From: Apilactobacillus quenuiae
GTDB taxonomy: Bacteria > Bacillota > Bacilli > Lactobacillales > Lactobacillaceae
DNA: 64,000 bases
Reading direction: 5' to 3'
Assembly: GCF_002994005.1 (NCBI RefSeq)
Contig: NZ_POSN01000004.1
Location: 62,001 to 126,000, forward strand
In this document: positions 28,720-38,693 of the stretch, piece by piece
Position numbering within the stretch: the stretch's first letter is position 1
Layout of the letters: each line of letters begins with the position of its first letter
Program-made: the position numbers and the translations under genes
Notes under the pieces: model-generated
The model's input: only the letters and a program-made list of their open reading frames with translations
Told to the model about the DNA's origin: nothing
Databases searched by the model: none

Positions 28720-29571
28720 ATGAGTATAAATTTTAGTAGTATATTTAATCTAAGCAACCTATTAGATATATTAGTTGTTTGGTTTATTATATATGAAGTA
28801 ATTGTCTTACTTAGAGGGACAAAAGCAGTTCAACTATTTAGGGGAGTACTAGTAATTGCGATTGTAAAAATTATTAGTATTATTTTTGGGTTGACTGCAG
28901 TTTCATGGTTAACTGATCAGGTTATAAATTGGGGAGTTATTGCAATTATTGTTATTTTCCAACCAGAAATAAGACGTGGATTAGAGCATATTGGTCGTGG
29001 ATCAATTTTGAAACATACACAAAATCAAAATGTTGAAAATCAAAAGATGATTAGTGCTTTAGATAAAGCAATTCAATATATGTCTAAACGGCGTATTGGT
29101 GCTTTAATAACAATTCAAATGGATACAGGATTAGAAGACTACATAGAAACTGGTATTAATATTGATGCTGATGTTACCGGTGAACTATTAATAAATACAT
29201 TTATTCCTAATACTCCATTACATGACGGTGCTGTTATTATTAGAAATAATAGGTTAGCAGTAGCTGCTGCTTATTTGCCATTATCTCAAAGTAATTTAAT
29301 TCCAAAAGAACTAGGAACTAGGCATCGTGCTGCCGTTGGAATTTCAGAAGTTACTGATGCTCTTACTATTGTTATTTCGGAAGAAACCGGTGAAGTTTCT
29401 ATCACCAAAAATAATGAATTATTAAGAGGACTTACTCAAGAAGATTATATTAAGTTTTTAAAAGATCAATTAATTACCAAACAGGATTCTGTTAATAAGA
29501 ATTTTTTTACTACTGTTGGTACATGGATTGATAAAATTAATCTTAAAAATAAAGATGGAGGTAAAAAATAA
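28720..29571 (+). CDS. cdaA: Diadenylate cyclase CdaA
   Basis: Condenses two ATP into cyclic di-AMP, an essential second messenger that limits K+ and osmolyte uptake in Firmicutes. The 283-aa protein has three N-terminal membrane helices (about 12-80) and a DAC domain with DGA (169-171) and RHR (201-203). The start is the ATG at 28720 after GGAGG. cdaR overlaps its stop by one base and glmM follows, giving the conserved cdaA-cdaR-glmM operon. Partner proteins CdaR and GlmM modulate its activity in other species. Possible targets in this window include Kup and the RCK_C-bearing ClC protein. Confidence 0.96.
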   Translation: MSINFSSIFNLSNLLDILVVWFIIYEVIVLLRGTKAVQLFRGVLVIAIVKIISIIFGLTAVSWLTDQVINWGVIAIIVIFQPEIRRGLEHIGRGSILKHTQNQNVENQKMISALDKAIQYMSKRRIGALITIQMDTGLEDYIETGINIDADVTGELLINTFIPNTPLHDGAVIIRNNRLAVAAAYLPLSQSNLIPKELGTRHRAAVGISEVTDALTIVISEETGEVSITKNNELLRGLTQEDYIKFLKDQLITKQDSVNKNFFTTVGTWIDKINLKNKDGGKK

Positions 29572-30533
29572 TGAAAAAATTTGATAATCCTTGGTTTTTT
29601 AGATTGATTTCATTAATTTTTGCTATCCTTTTGTTTGTTTATGTTAATCAAGGTAAATTTTTTGGTAATGATAATAATTCTACTGATAGTTCAATCACTC
29701 AACTAACGGCTACAAAAAAATCAACTTTATCTTTGCCATTGCAATTAAATTTTGATAACAATAAATATTTTGTAACTGGATATCCTGAAAAAGTATCAGT
29801 TAAAATTAGTGGACCAGCTGCTTTGGTTACTACTACTGTTAACACACAAAACTTTAAAGTATATGCTGATCTTTCTAGGCTAGGTGTTGGACATCATAAA
29901 GTTAGAATTTATCAAGATGGATTAAATAATGAGCTTAAATATAAAACTAATCCTTCTTATATTAATGTTAATATTCAACCACGTAGAACAACTGAATTTC
30001 CGGTGAATGCAAAGTATGATGAATCTAACATTGCTGAGGGATATCATGCTGGCAAAGCGGTTTTAGGTAATGATAAGATTAAAGTTACAGGTGCTGAAAA
30101 TGAAATTAATAAGATTAGCAAAGTGGTTGCTGAACTAAGCATCCCTCAAGGGACTAATAAAACTGTTAATTCTTCGGTTATTCTTGAAGCTTTGGATTCA
30201 AAAGGAAAAATTGTAAACGTAATTTTGACGCCTTCTACGACTTCTGTTAATTTACCAATAAGTAGTGGTAATAATAAAAAAGTTCCAGTAAGTTTGCATA
30301 CTGAAAATTCTTCTTCTGCTAAAAAGTATACTTTAACTTCTGACATTAAAAAGGTTAAAGTTTTTGGTACATCAAAAGAGTTAGATGATATCAAAGAAGT
30401 AAAAGTCTATGTTGATGTTTCTGGAATAAATAAAGAAAAGAATGTTAATGTTCAATTAGATAAAAATCTAAATCATGTATCTGGGTTTGATCCTGATAGT
30501 ATTAGAGTCAAAGTCAAAACTAATGAGAAGTAA
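29571..30533 (+). CDS. cdaR: CdaA regulator, YbbR-domain protein
   Basis: CdaR is a membrane-anchored extracytoplasmic protein that controls the CdaA cyclase. The 320-aa product has one N-terminal membrane segment (about 8-25) and then YbbR repeats, each of beta-rich sequence with the pattern P.KV.V.GP or [17 protein letters not shown]. The ATG overlaps the cdaA stop (TAATG), so the two are translationally coupled. It contains about three to four YbbR repeats. Confidence 0.92.
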   Translation: MKKFDNPWFFRLISLIFAILLFVYVNQGKFFGNDNNSTDSSITQLTATKKSTLSLPLQLNFDNNKYFVTGYPEKVSVKISGPAALVTTTVNTQNFKVYADLSRLGVGHHKVRIYQDGLNNELKYKTNPSYINVNIQPRRTTEFPVNAKYDESNIAEGYHAGKAVLGNDKIKVTGAENEINKISKVVAELSIPQGTNKTVNSSVILEALDSKGKIVNVILTPSTTSVNLPISSGNNKKVPVSLHTENSSSAKKYTLTSDIKKVKVFGTSKELDDIKEVKVYVDVSGINKEKNVNVQLDKNLNHVSGFDPDSIRVKVKTNEK

Positions 30534-30571
30534 ATAAGCCTATTAAACGAAATAGAAATGGAGATATTATT

Positions 30572-31924
30572 ATGAAATATTTTGGAACTGATGGTGTCAG
30601 AGGAGTAGCTAATGAAAGTCTTAGCCCCGAATTGGCATTTAAATGTGGTCGTGCTGGTGGATATATTTTAACTAAACATAGTGAATCAGAGGGACAACCT
30701 CAAGTTCTAGTTGCTCGTGATACTAGAATCTCTGGTCAAATGTTAGAAAATGCCTTGGTTGCAGGCTTGTTGTCTGTAGGAATTGAAGTATTGCAGCTAG
30801 GAGTTGTAACAACACCTGGGGTTGCTTATTTAGTAAGAACTCAGGGAGCTGCAGCCGGTGTTATGATTACTGCATCTCATAATCCTGCAGAGTATAATGG
30901 TATTAAGTTCTTTGGTTCAGATGGTTATAAGTTATCAGATGAATTGGAAGAAGAAATTGAAAAAATATTAGAAGAAGACAAAGATGATTTACCTCGTCCA
31001 TCAGCTAAAGGATTGGGTACTGCTGATGATTATTCAGAAGGTAGTCAAAAGTACATTCGTTTCTTAGAACAAACAGTTCCAGAAGACTTATCTGGAATGA
31101 ATATCTGTGTTGATTCTGCTAACGGTGCTACTAGTAAACTAGTTTCCAGACTATACGCTGATTTAGGTATTGAATTTGATACTATGGCTACCATGCCTAA
31201 TGGAATTAATATTAATGATCAGGTTGGTTCTACTCATCCAGAGCAACTACAAAAAATGGTTGTTGATAAAGGTGCTCAAATTGGTTTAGCATTTGATGGA
31301 GACGGTGATCGTTGTATTGCCGTTGATGAAAATGGTGAATTAGTCGATGGTGATAAGATAATGTATATTTGTGGTAAATATATGTCTGATCATGGTCGTT
31401 TGAAACAAGATACAGTTGTAAGTACTGTTATGAGTAATCTTGGTATGTATAAAGCAATGGAAGCTAATGGTATTAACAATGTTCAAACTAAAGTTGGCGA
31501 CCGTTATGTTGTAGAAGAAATGAATAAATCTGGATATAATCTTGGTGGTGAACAATCTGGACATATTGTTTTCTTAGACTTTAATACTACTGGTGATGGA
31601 TTGTTAACTAGTTTACAATTACTACATGTAATGAAAGATACTGGCAAAAAATTATCAGAATTGGCTAGTGAAGTTAAAAAGTATCCACAAAAATTAATTA
31701 ATGTTAAAGTTTCTGATAAACAACATGCTTTGGATAACTCAAAAGTTAAAGATGTTATTTCACGAGTAGAAACAGAAATGAATGGTGATGGACGCGTACT
31801 TGTTCGTCCTAGTGGAACTGAACCATTATTGCGTGTGATGACTGAAGCACCTACTCAAGAATTAGTTGATGGCTATACCAAACGTATTGCTGACGTAGTT
31901 AAACAAGAAGTAGGAATTGAATAA
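30572..31924 (+). CDS. glmM: Phosphoglucosamine mutase
   Basis: Converts glucosamine-6-phosphate to glucosamine-1-phosphate for UDP-GlcNAc synthesis. The 450-aa protein has GTDGVRG at the start, phospho-acceptor Ser102 in [12 protein letters not shown], the metal loop DGDGDR, GGEQSGH for sugar binding and [12 protein letters not shown] for phosphate binding. It ends the cdaA operon and in other bacteria binds and inhibits CdaA. glmS, the preceding enzyme of the pathway, lies just downstream with its own promoter region. Confidence 0.97.
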   Translation: MKYFGTDGVRGVANESLSPELAFKCGRAGGYILTKHSESEGQPQVLVARDTRISGQMLENALVAGLLSVGIEVLQLGVVTTPGVAYLVRTQGAAAGVMITASHNPAEYNGIKFFGSDGYKLSDELEEEIEKILEEDKDDLPRPSAKGLGTADDYSEGSQKYIRFLEQTVPEDLSGMNICVDSANGATSKLVSRLYADLGIEFDTMATMPNGININDQVGSTHPEQLQKMVVDKGAQIGLAFDGDGDRCIAVDENGELVDGDKIMYICGKYMSDHGRLKQDTVVSTVMSNLGMYKAMEANGINNVQTKVGDRYVVEEMNKSGYNLGGEQSGHIVFLDFNTTGDGLLTSLQLLHVMKDTGKKLSELASEVKKYPQKLINVKVSDKQHALDNSKVKDVISRVETEMNGDGRVLVRPSGTEPLLRVMTEAPTQELVDGYTKRIADVVKQEVGIE

Positions 31925-31931
31925 AGCAATT

Positions 31932-31957
31932 AAAGACCTTCTTTAGGGTCTTTTTTT
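31932..31957 (+). terminator. Terminator after glmM
   Basis: A 7-bp stem (AAAGACC / GGTCTTT) with an 8-base loop and T-run eight bases past the stop. Confidence 0.8.
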
Positions 31958-31996
31958 ATATTTAAACATACAACTATACCAATTCGTTCTTATTAA

Positions 31997-32052
31997 TTGA
32001 CATATATTATAAAACATTGTAATCTATTACTTGTCTTGAAAAAATATATAAT
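31997..32052 (+). promoter_or_regulatory. glmS promoter region
   Basis: A consensus -35 TTGACA (31997-32002) is followed at 17 bp by a weak TAATCT; a better -10, TATAAT (32047-32052), lies further on. The 171-bp glmM-glmS gap is too plain and short to show a glmS ribozyme and none of its conserved core was recognised. Confidence 0.4.
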
Positions 32053-32095
32053 ATGAATGTCTATACCAATTAAAAATTGAAAGGAATATAAAATT

Positions 32096-33919
32096 ATGTG
32101 TGGAATTGTTGGAGTCGCAGGTAATAAAAATGCTGTTAATATTTTAATAAATGGTTTACAAAAACTTGAATATCGTGGATATGATTCTGCCGGTCTTTAT
32201 GTCAGTGATGAAGATGGTAAGGATTGTCTAATCAAAAGAACTGGGGCTATTTCTAATTTAAAAAATGCTATTGGTTCAGATGTAAAAGGAACATCTGGAA
32301 TTGGTCATACTAGATGGGCTACTCATGGTGGAGTAACTGTAGAAAATGCTCATCCTCATTACTCACAAGATAAGCGTTTTTACCTTGTTCATAATGGGGT
32401 TATTGAAAACTATAAAGAATTAAAAGAGCAATATTTAAGTGACTTTACTTTTACTTCTCAAACTGATACTGAAGTCGTTGTGCAATTAGTTGATTATTTT
32501 GCTACTAAGGAAAATATGAATGCTAAGGATGCTTTCTTAAAAGCCTTATCCTTATTAGATAAGGGCTCATCATATGCATTTCAATTAATGGATCGTGAGG
32601 AACCAAATACTATTTATGTTGCTAAAGATAAAAGTCCGCTATTGATTGGAATTGGTGACGGATTTAATGTGGTTTGTTCAGATTCATTAGCAATGTTAAA
32701 TGAAACTCATGACTTTTTGGAATTGAATGATGGTGACTTTGTTACTGTAAAGCCAAATTCAATTGATATTCAAGATAAAGATGGAAATGAAGTTACAGAC
32801 CGTAAACCTTTCCATGTTGATATTGATGCTAGTGATACAGATAAGGGAACTTACCCATACTATATGCTTAAGGAAATTGATGAACAGCCCAATGTTATGA
32901 GAAAATTATCTTCTGAATATTTAAATGCAGATGGTAATCCTGAGATTGAACCAGATTTACTAAAGTCAATTAAACAAGCAGATCGTTTATACATTGTTGC
33001 TGCTGGTACTAGTTATCATGCCGGTTTAGTAGGAAAGAACTTATTTGAAACGATGGCTCAAATTCCTACTGAAGTCCATGTTGCTTCTGAATTTGCATAT
33101 AATATGCCACTTTTATCAAAGAATCCATTCTTTATTTTCTTGAGCCAAAGTGGTGAAACTGCTGATAGTCGTGAAGTGTTAGTCAATGTTAGCAAATCTG
33201 GTTATAAGAGTTTAACCATTACTAATGTTGCTAAGTCAACTTTGTCACGTGAATCAGACTATACATTGTTATTGCATGCAGGTCCTGAAATTTCTGTTGC
33301 ATCTACTAAAGCATATACTGCTCAAATTGCTGTGGAAGCTATTTTGGCTAAAGGATTGGGTGAAGCAGATAAAATTAAGGATGCTACTGAGTTTAACTTA
33401 AGACAACAATTAGGGTTGGTTGCAACAGGGATGCAAACAATTGTTGACGAAAAAGAAAAAATGAATCAATTATCTAAAGATTACTTTGTAAATGCTAGCA
33501 AGTCATTTTACATTGGTCGTGGAATTGATTACTTTGTTTCGTTAGAAGCTGCACTTAAGCTTAAAGAAATTTCATATATTCATGCTGAAGGTTTTGCTTC
33601 TGGTGAATTAAAACACGGAACAATTGCTTTAATTGAAGACAAAACTCCAGTTATTGGAATCATAACTCAAAAGAATACTGCTAATTTAACTAGGAGTAAT
33701 TTGGAAGAAACCATGGCTCGTGGATCAAAAGCTATTACAATTGTAACTAAATCATTGGCTAAAGAAGATGATGATATTATTATCCCTGATGTTAATAGTA
33801 TGTTGACTCCATTGTTAAGTGTTGTTCCTGCTCAATTACTTGCTTATTATACAAGTTTAAATAAAGGACTAGATGTTGATCATCCTAGAAACTTAGCTAA
33901 GAGTGTTACAGTTCAATAA
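32096..33919 (+). CDS. glmS: Glutamine--fructose-6-phosphate aminotransferase
   Basis: Makes glucosamine-6-phosphate from fructose-6-phosphate and glutamine, feeding GlmM and peptidoglycan. The 607-aa protein starts MCGIVGVAG with catalytic Cys at position 2 after Met removal, then the glutaminase loops GHTRWATHG and HNGVIENY, and two SIS domains (SQSGETADSREVL; the EASYIH-like KEISYIHAEGF). The C terminus PRNLAKSVTVQ is typical. It is transcribed separately from cdaA-cdaR-glmM but completes the same pathway. Confidence 0.97.
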   Translation: MCGIVGVAGNKNAVNILINGLQKLEYRGYDSAGLYVSDEDGKDCLIKRTGAISNLKNAIGSDVKGTSGIGHTRWATHGGVTVENAHPHYSQDKRFYLVHNGVIENYKELKEQYLSDFTFTSQTDTEVVVQLVDYFATKENMNAKDAFLKALSLLDKGSSYAFQLMDREEPNTIYVAKDKSPLLIGIGDGFNVVCSDSLAMLNETHDFLELNDGDFVTVKPNSIDIQDKDGNEVTDRKPFHVDIDASDTDKGTYPYYMLKEIDEQPNVMRKLSSEYLNADGNPEIEPDLLKSIKQADRLYIVAAGTSYHAGLVGKNLFETMAQIPTEVHVASEFAYNMPLLSKNPFFIFLSQSGETADSREVLVNVSKSGYKSLTITNVAKSTLSRESDYTLLLHAGPEISVASTKAYTAQIAVEAILAKGLGEADKIKDATEFNLRQQLGLVATGMQTIVDEKEKMNQLSKDYFVNASKSFYIGRGIDYFVSLEAALKLKEISYIHAEGFASGELKHGTIALIEDKTPVIGIITQKNTANLTRSNLEETMARGSKAITIVTKSLAKEDDDIIIPDVNSMLTPLLSVVPAQLLAYYTSLNKGLDVDHPRNLAKSVTVQ

Positions 33920-33924
33920 AATCG

Positions 33925-33965
33925 AAAAAAGAAGCATCGGAATTTAATCCTAATGCTTCTTTTTT
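33925..33965 (+). terminator. Terminator after glmS
   Basis: GAAGCAT / ATGCTTC stem extended by imperfect pairs, flanked by A-run and T-run. Confidence 0.85.
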
Positions 33966-34011
33966 ATTTTAAAAATGTTTTTGTTTTGTAATAACGATTT
34001 ATATTTAGTGA

Positions 34012-34064
34012 TGTTATAATTTTAGTTAAGGGTATGTAAATGTTTATCTTATTAATGTTATAAT
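34012..34064 (+). promoter_or_regulatory. Tandem extended -10 promoters
   Basis: Two copies of TG-T-TATAAT occur at 34012-34020 and 34056-34064 upstream of the 40-aa gene and the glucosaminidase. Neither has a good -35. The second would give a leader of only about 16 nt before the first start codon. Confidence 0.5.
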
Positions 34065-34086
34065 GCCAAGGATTGGAGTTCGATTT

Positions 34087-34209
34087 ATGAAATTTACTAA
34101 AAAAAGATCAAATAATGCTAAGTCGCAAGCTAAGAAAGACAAGACTTGGGAAAAATTTAAAAATCAACAAAATAAATTAAGCGCAGATAAGCGTGGTATA
34201 AGAAGATAA
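34087..34209 (+). CDS. Small basic protein, 40 aa
   Basis: The product begins MKFTKKRSNNAKSQAK and ends SADKRGIRR; it is rich in Lys, Arg, Asn and Gln and has no membrane segment. GGAG lies 8 bp before the ATG, and a strong extended -10 promoter stands just upstream. It is 24 bp before the glucosaminidase gene and may be cotranscribed. The basic composition would suit an RNA- or DNA-binding or ribosome-associated protein, but I recognise no family. Confidence 0.6.
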   Translation: MKFTKKRSNNAKSQAKKDKTWEKFKNQQNKLSADKRGIRR

Positions 34210-34233
34210 TATACATAAATATGGAGGAAGACT

Positions 34234-35745
34234 ATGCGAAATAAAAATATTTCAAAAACTTTTCTATCAGTTATGGTTGTTAGCTCAATTATGACATCTT
34301 TTAAAGTTTTAGATGTTAGTGCTGATGATAATAATCAATCTAATAGTTCTAGTGTCGATGTTAGTAATACTAGTAATGTAAGCGTTATTTCTAGTGAACT
34401 TAATAGCCAGAACTTTTTTGATAAACTTGGTCCATTAGCACAAAAAATTGCTAATAAAAATGATCTATATCCTTCTTTGTTGCTTGCACAAGCAGCTATA
34501 GAAAGTGCTTATGGGCAAAGTTCTTTAACTCAAAATAGTAATAATTTATTTGGAATTAAAGCTACCAATGGACAAGGCATTAATACTCAAACTAATGAAT
34601 TTAGTAATGGTAATAGTTATACAACTAATTCTACTTTTAGCACTTATCCTGATTTATTAAGCAGTTTGCAAGGGTATGCCGATTTCTTAAATAATAATAG
34701 TAGATATTTGAACGTTCACCGATCAATGTCTCCGTCAGTAGAACAAGCAGCTATCAATATTCAAGCTGATGGTTATGCGACTGATCCAGCTTATTCTAAT
34801 AAGCTAATTTCATTTATTAATCAAAATAATTTAAAAGCTTATGATTCTGGAACAATGCCATCTAATAATTCTCAGAACGATCAAAATACTCAAAATAATA
34901 ATGATAATAGTACGCAGAATAATAATGCTATTCCATCACAACCTAAAAAAGAAAACATTACTAAATATGTTGGGGCAGATGGTAAAGAAACTTTTAAATT
35001 ATCAAATAAGTATAGAACATATAAATTATATAATCATGTAAAAGGGACTACTCGTAATATTAAGTCTTATGGTTGGAATAAGTCCCTTAATTCTAGAAAA
35101 AAGGTTTTTGTTGATTGCTTAGGTATTCGTAATTATGGTCAAAATGAATCTAAATGGTATCGGATTAGACTATCAGAACATTCAAAGAAAAAATATTGGG
35201 TATATTCAAAAGCTTTAGATATACCTAAAGTAAACTACATTAAAGAAAACAAAGAAGTTACTGTGAACACTAATACTGACGATGGGGTTTATAACCATGT
35301 TTATAATTCACCATATTTAAGTAAAAAAGTTAAAGACAATAAGAACTTAGTTGATGATAAATATCATACCAGTTTAAAGGCCGTAATTGATAATGATGGT
35401 ATCAGAACAGAATGGTATCGAATTTATATTCCAGGAACGGGTAATGCTTGGATTAAGTCTAAAGATTTGTCTAATATTACTAAGCACAAAGAAGTAAAAA
35501 ATAACTATAATAATAAATCTGGATATGCTTATCTGAACAACTATGGTAAGTATCATCTTTATAACGATATCCCTGGATCATCAAAGAAGGCCAAGATTAC
35601 TAATTGGGACAATGTAAAAGTACCTAATGATTATCTGATTACTTATGATAAATCTGGGGTAAAGGGTAAAGATAGCACTAATTGGTATCGCATTAATCTA
35701 AATAATAAGAACTATTGGATTGCATCAGGGGCTTTAAAGTTTTAG
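34234..35745 (+). CDS. Secreted GH73 glucosaminidase with three C-terminal SH3/GW-like repeats
   Basis: A 503-aa wall hydrolase. Residues 1-30 are a signal peptide with a probable cut after VSA. Residues 60-205 form a glucosaminidase (GH73/FlgJ-like) domain with the presumed catalytic Glu90 in QAAIESAYGQSSL, and NNLFGIKAT. A low-complexity Asn/Gln linker (about 208-236) leads to three repeats of some 80 residues (240-330, 335-412, 425-503), each with a KLYNHV-like start and a WYRI...YWV end, resembling GW/SH3_8 wall-binding modules. It should cut the glycan chain during growth or separation and stay wall-bound noncovalently through the repeats. GGAGG precedes the ATG. Confidence 0.88.
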   Translation: MRNKNISKTFLSVMVVSSIMTSFKVLDVSADDNNQSNSSSVDVSNTSNVSVISSELNSQNFFDKLGPLAQKIANKNDLYPSLLLAQAAIESAYGQSSLTQNSNNLFGIKATNGQGINTQTNEFSNGNSYTTNSTFSTYPDLLSSLQGYADFLNNNSRYLNVHRSMSPSVEQAAINIQADGYATDPAYSNKLISFINQNNLKAYDSGTMPSNNSQNDQNTQNNNDNSTQNNNAIPSQPKKENITKYVGADGKETFKLSNKYRTYKLYNHVKGTTRNIKSYGWNKSLNSRKKVFVDCLGIRNYGQNESKWYRIRLSEHSKKKYWVYSKALDIPKVNYIKENKEVTVNTNTDDGVYNHVYNSPYLSKKVKDNKNLVDDKYHTSLKAVIDNDGIRTEWYRIYIPGTGNAWIKSKDLSNITKHKEVKNNYNNKSGYAYLNNYGKYHLYNDIPGSSKKAKITNWDNVKVPNDYLITYDKSGVKGKDSTNWYRINLNNKNYWIASGALKF

Positions 35746-35833
35746 TTTAACTTTTTAGTTATACTTTGATTTGATATAATGTTCATGTAGTTTTATAATA
35801 AACAAATTGAATAAAATTTTAGGAAGTATAAAA

Positions 35834-36958
35834 ATGACAGAAGATTATAAAATTAGGGTTCAAAATGTAACAAAAGAATACGACTTATTTAAAACTCAAG
35901 CTGATAAATTAAAATCATTTTTTTCAATTAAAACGAATGTACCTCATTTTTGGTCTTTAATGGGGATTTCTTTTGATGTGAAGCCTGGAGAAACTTTAGG
36001 ACTAATTGGCGTTAATGGTTCAGGTAAATCAACTATATCGAATATAATATCAGGGATTATTCCACAAACTAGTGGTTTCGTTGATGTTAGAGGTGATACA
36101 TCAATCGTTGCAATTAGTGCTGGTTTAAGAAAGAACTTAACGGGTCGCGAAAATATTAGGTTAAAGTCTTTAATGCAAGGCCTTACTAATAATCAAATTG
36201 ATGATATGATGGATGATATTATTTCATTTGCTGATATTGGTGATTTCGTTGACCAACCGGTTAAAAGTTATTCAAGCGGTATGAGATCTAGATTAGGTTT
36301 TTCAATCGCTGTTCATATTAAACCTGATATTTTAATTATTGATGAAGCCTTGTCAGTCGGAGATGATACTTTTTATCAAAAGTGTGTTGATAAAATTGCT
36401 GGCTTTAAAGCTGAAGGCAAAACAATTATTTTTGTTAGTCACTCATTAAGACAAATTGAGCTACTTTGTGACCGTGTTGCTTGGATTAATTATGGTGAAT
36501 TAAAAACTATTGGTAAAACTAAGGATGTTACTAAAAAATATCGTGAATTTACTAAATGGTTTAAAGGATTATCTAAACAACAAAAAGTTGATTTTGAAAC
36601 TGATAAAAAGCAAATTCAAAAAGATTTTGATATTAATAAGTACCAAGACAAGGTAATTGAAACAGAACAAAAGGCACATCCTGATGAAAAAAGAGTAGCT
36701 GCTAAAATTAAGAAGCGTTTTTATAGCTCTGTTATTAGTGAAAAAATGCCAAAATTAACAGTTGCATTTACATGGTTAGTTGTTTTTGCAACTATGTTTT
36801 TCTGTTTAGTAAATATATCTGGTCATTCGATTAGTCATATTGTTAAAAATCCTTCTTCGATTGTGAAACCTTCAAAGACATTGAAATTGCCTGGTAAATT
36901 AGAGCAGGCATCAGGTATTAAAAAACATCATAAAACTCAAAAAATGAGTGTAAAATAA
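35834..36958 (+). CDS. tagH: Teichoic acid export ABC transporter ATP-binding protein
   Basis: TagH powers export of wall teichoic acid with the permease TagG. The 374-aa protein has Walker A GVNGSGKST (59-67), the signature SYSSGMRSRLGFS, Walker B ILIIDEALSVGDD, and a C-terminal extension with one membrane segment (about 306-328), as in TagH of lactobacilli. The start is the ATG at 35834 after AGGAAG; an upstream TTG at 35807 lacks a ribosome site. tagG is not beside it. The preceding gene is a wall hydrolase, so the region concerns the envelope. Confidence 0.88.
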   Translation: MTEDYKIRVQNVTKEYDLFKTQADKLKSFFSIKTNVPHFWSLMGISFDVKPGETLGLIGVNGSGKSTISNIISGIIPQTSGFVDVRGDTSIVAISAGLRKNLTGRENIRLKSLMQGLTNNQIDDMMDDIISFADIGDFVDQPVKSYSSGMRSRLGFSIAVHIKPDILIIDEALSVGDDTFYQKCVDKIAGFKAEGKTIIFVSHSLRQIELLCDRVAWINYGELKTIGKTKDVTKKYREFTKWFKGLSKQQKVDFETDKKQIQKDFDINKYQDKVIETEQKAHPDEKRVAAKIKKRFYSSVISEKMPKLTVAFTWLVVFATMFFCLVNISGHSISHIVKNPSSIVKPSKTLKLPGKLEQASGIKKHHKTQKMSVK

Positions 36959-36961
36959 TAC

Positions 36962-36987
36962 AAAATCCGTTTATTCGGATTTTTTTA
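36962..36987 (+). terminator. Terminator after tagH
   Basis: AAAATCCG / CGGATTTT stem, 6-base loop and T-run. Confidence 0.82.
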
Positions 36988-37005
36988 GTAAGGAGATATT
37001 AGATA

Positions 37006-37326
37006 ATGTCTGAAGAATATAAAAGTAATGAAACTTTAGACTTAATTGAACAAATTACTAGGTTAGATGGTAGTAAATATATGGAAATTAGTAATATGGT
37101 TCAAAATGGTCGAGCTGAACTGGCTGCTGAAAAAGGTTTTATTAAGGAAGTTAGAATCCTTCAATTAAATATTCCACATTCTGATCACGTTGTAAATTAT
37201 GAAGATTATATTAATAAGAATTATAAAATGCAAGATGAAAATTTAGATCATTTTGAAGAATGGAAAAAGAATGATGAAATGAAAAAAGAAGTTCAAATGA
37301 TTCTGAAAGAAAATCATGTTGGATAA
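37006..37326 (+). CDS. Uncharacterised 106-aa cytoplasmic protein
   Basis: I do not recognise this family. The product is acidic, soluble and apparently helical (EEYKSNETLDLIEQITRL at the start, an amphipathic Glu/Lys-rich end MKKEVQMILKENHVG), with no membrane segment or signal. AAGGAG precedes the ATG 8-9 bp away. It lies 47 bp after tagH with a terminator in between and a second terminator behind it, so it is a small single-gene unit dependent on readthrough or a weak promoter. Confidence 0.7.
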   Translation: MSEEYKSNETLDLIEQITRLDGSKYMEISNMVQNGRAELAAEKGFIKEVRILQLNIPHSDHVVNYEDYINKNYKMQDENLDHFEEWKKNDEMKKEVQMILKENHVG

Positions 37327-37327
37327 T

Positions 37328-37362
37328 AAAAAGACTGCTGAAATAATCAGCAGTCTTTTTGA
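37328..37362 (+). terminator. Terminator after the 106-aa gene
   Basis: A perfect 14-bp stem (AAAAAGACTGCTGA / TCAGCAGTCTTTTT) with a 5-base loop. The 186 bp from here to the next gene show nothing else I can support. Confidence 0.93.
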
Positions 37363-37546
37363 TATGTGTCCACTCATATATTGCAGAAAATAATAGCAAG
37401 AAAAAATTAAACAATATTTAGTGGTGAATTTGAATATGTATTCATAATTATAACGTAAATTGTTAAGTAGTTCAACGTAATATAGTAGATAATCAATTAT
37501 GTTAATATATAAAGTAATTATATATTCTTTAAAGGAGATGAATTAT

Positions 37547-38692
37547 TTGAACTACTTAATTGAAATAGTGTTAATTTTAGTATTTTCTATAATATTTGGA
37601 AAATTATTTCAAAAGTTAGGATTGCCAAGCGTGGTTGGACAATTAATTAGTGGAATTGTGTTAGGACCATCCATTTTAAATATTGTTAATACCGGTTCAA
37701 TAATCAGTACTTTTGCAGAAATTGGTGTAATTATATTGATGTTTATTGCTGGATTGGAAAGTAACTTAGATCTTTTAAAAAAATATTTGAGGCCTAGTTT
37801 GTTAGTTGCAATTTTAGGTATCATATTTCCAATCTTGTTTATGTACATTGCAGGTATTATACATCATTTTTCTAATATTGAAAGTTTATTTATTGGAATT
37901 ATATTTGCAGCTACTTCGGTTTCTATATCAGTTGAAGTATTAAGAGAAATGAAAGAATTAGATAGTTTTGAAGGAATTACTATTTTAGGGGCTGCAGTGG
38001 CTGATGATGTTTTATCAATTTTGGCTTTAAGCTTCGCAGTATCTTTCTTTGGTGTTAGTGATGATAACAATAATAATATTTTTATAACTATTTTACTTCA
38101 AATATGTTTCTTTATTTTTATTTATATTTTATATAGAATATTTGATAAATGGTTAAATAATTTTATAAAAAAATTTAAGATTGGCATCACTGAATTTTCT
38201 ATGATTATATGCATATTGTTATCCTACTTAGCTGAAGAGACATCTTTGAGTACTATCACGGGAGCCTTTTTTGCTGGAATTATATTTAGTCGTACTGATT
38301 TTAAAAAAGATATTTCTAACAAATTTGAAAATATTGGATATTCCTTATTTATCCCTGTTTTTTTTGCCAATGTTGGCTTAAATATGGAATTAAGTGGTAT
38401 TGTAAACAACTTATTCATTTTTGTTATATTTACTTTATTAGCAGCTATAACTAAATTCTTTGGTGCAATGTTAGGGGCCAAATTTAGTAAATTTAATTAT
38501 ATATCTTCAATGGAAATTGGCGCTGGAATGATCAGTAGGGGAGAAGTTGGATTGATTATAACTGGTATTGGATTAAATGCTCATTTAATTAATGAAGATT
38601 ATTATTCAACAATCATTGCCTCAATCATTGCAACAACCTTGATAGCACCTATAATTCTCAGAAAAATTATTTTAATAAAGAAGAGAGGATAA
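37547..38692 (+). CDS. CPA2-family cation:proton antiporter (Kef/GerN type)
   Basis: The 381-aa membrane protein has about 12 segments and CPA2 motifs: GLPSVVGQLISGIVLGPSIL near the start, IGVIILMFIAGLESNLDLLK, and the paired aspartates of GAAVADDVLSILAL. It lacks any C-terminal RCK/TrkA_N domain. It should exchange Na+ or K+ for H+. I start it at the TTG at 37547, 9 bp after AAAGGAG, because the in-frame ATG at 37538 touches the ribosome site. The next gene starts one base past its stop. Confidence 0.87.
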   Translation: MNYLIEIVLILVFSIIFGKLFQKLGLPSVVGQLISGIVLGPSILNIVNTGSIISTFAEIGVIILMFIAGLESNLDLLKKYLRPSLLVAILGIIFPILFMYIAGIIHHFSNIESLFIGIIFAATSVSISVEVLREMKELDSFEGITILGAAVADDVLSILALSFAVSFFGVSDDNNNNIFITILLQICFFIFIYILYRIFDKWLNNFIKKFKIGITEFSMIICILLSYLAEETSLSTITGAFFAGIIFSRTDFKKDISNKFENIGYSLFIPVFFANVGLNMELSGIVNNLFIFVIFTLLAAITKFFGAMLGAKFSKFNYISSMEIGAGMISRGEVGLIITGIGLNAHLINEDYYSTIIASIIATTLIAPIILRKIILIKKRG

Positions 38693-38693
38693 A

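Noticed and set aside
31958-32095. glmS ribozyme in the glmS leader
   Set aside because: The leader is short, AT-rich and shows none of the ribozyme core sequence or pseudoknot pairing that I could recognise.
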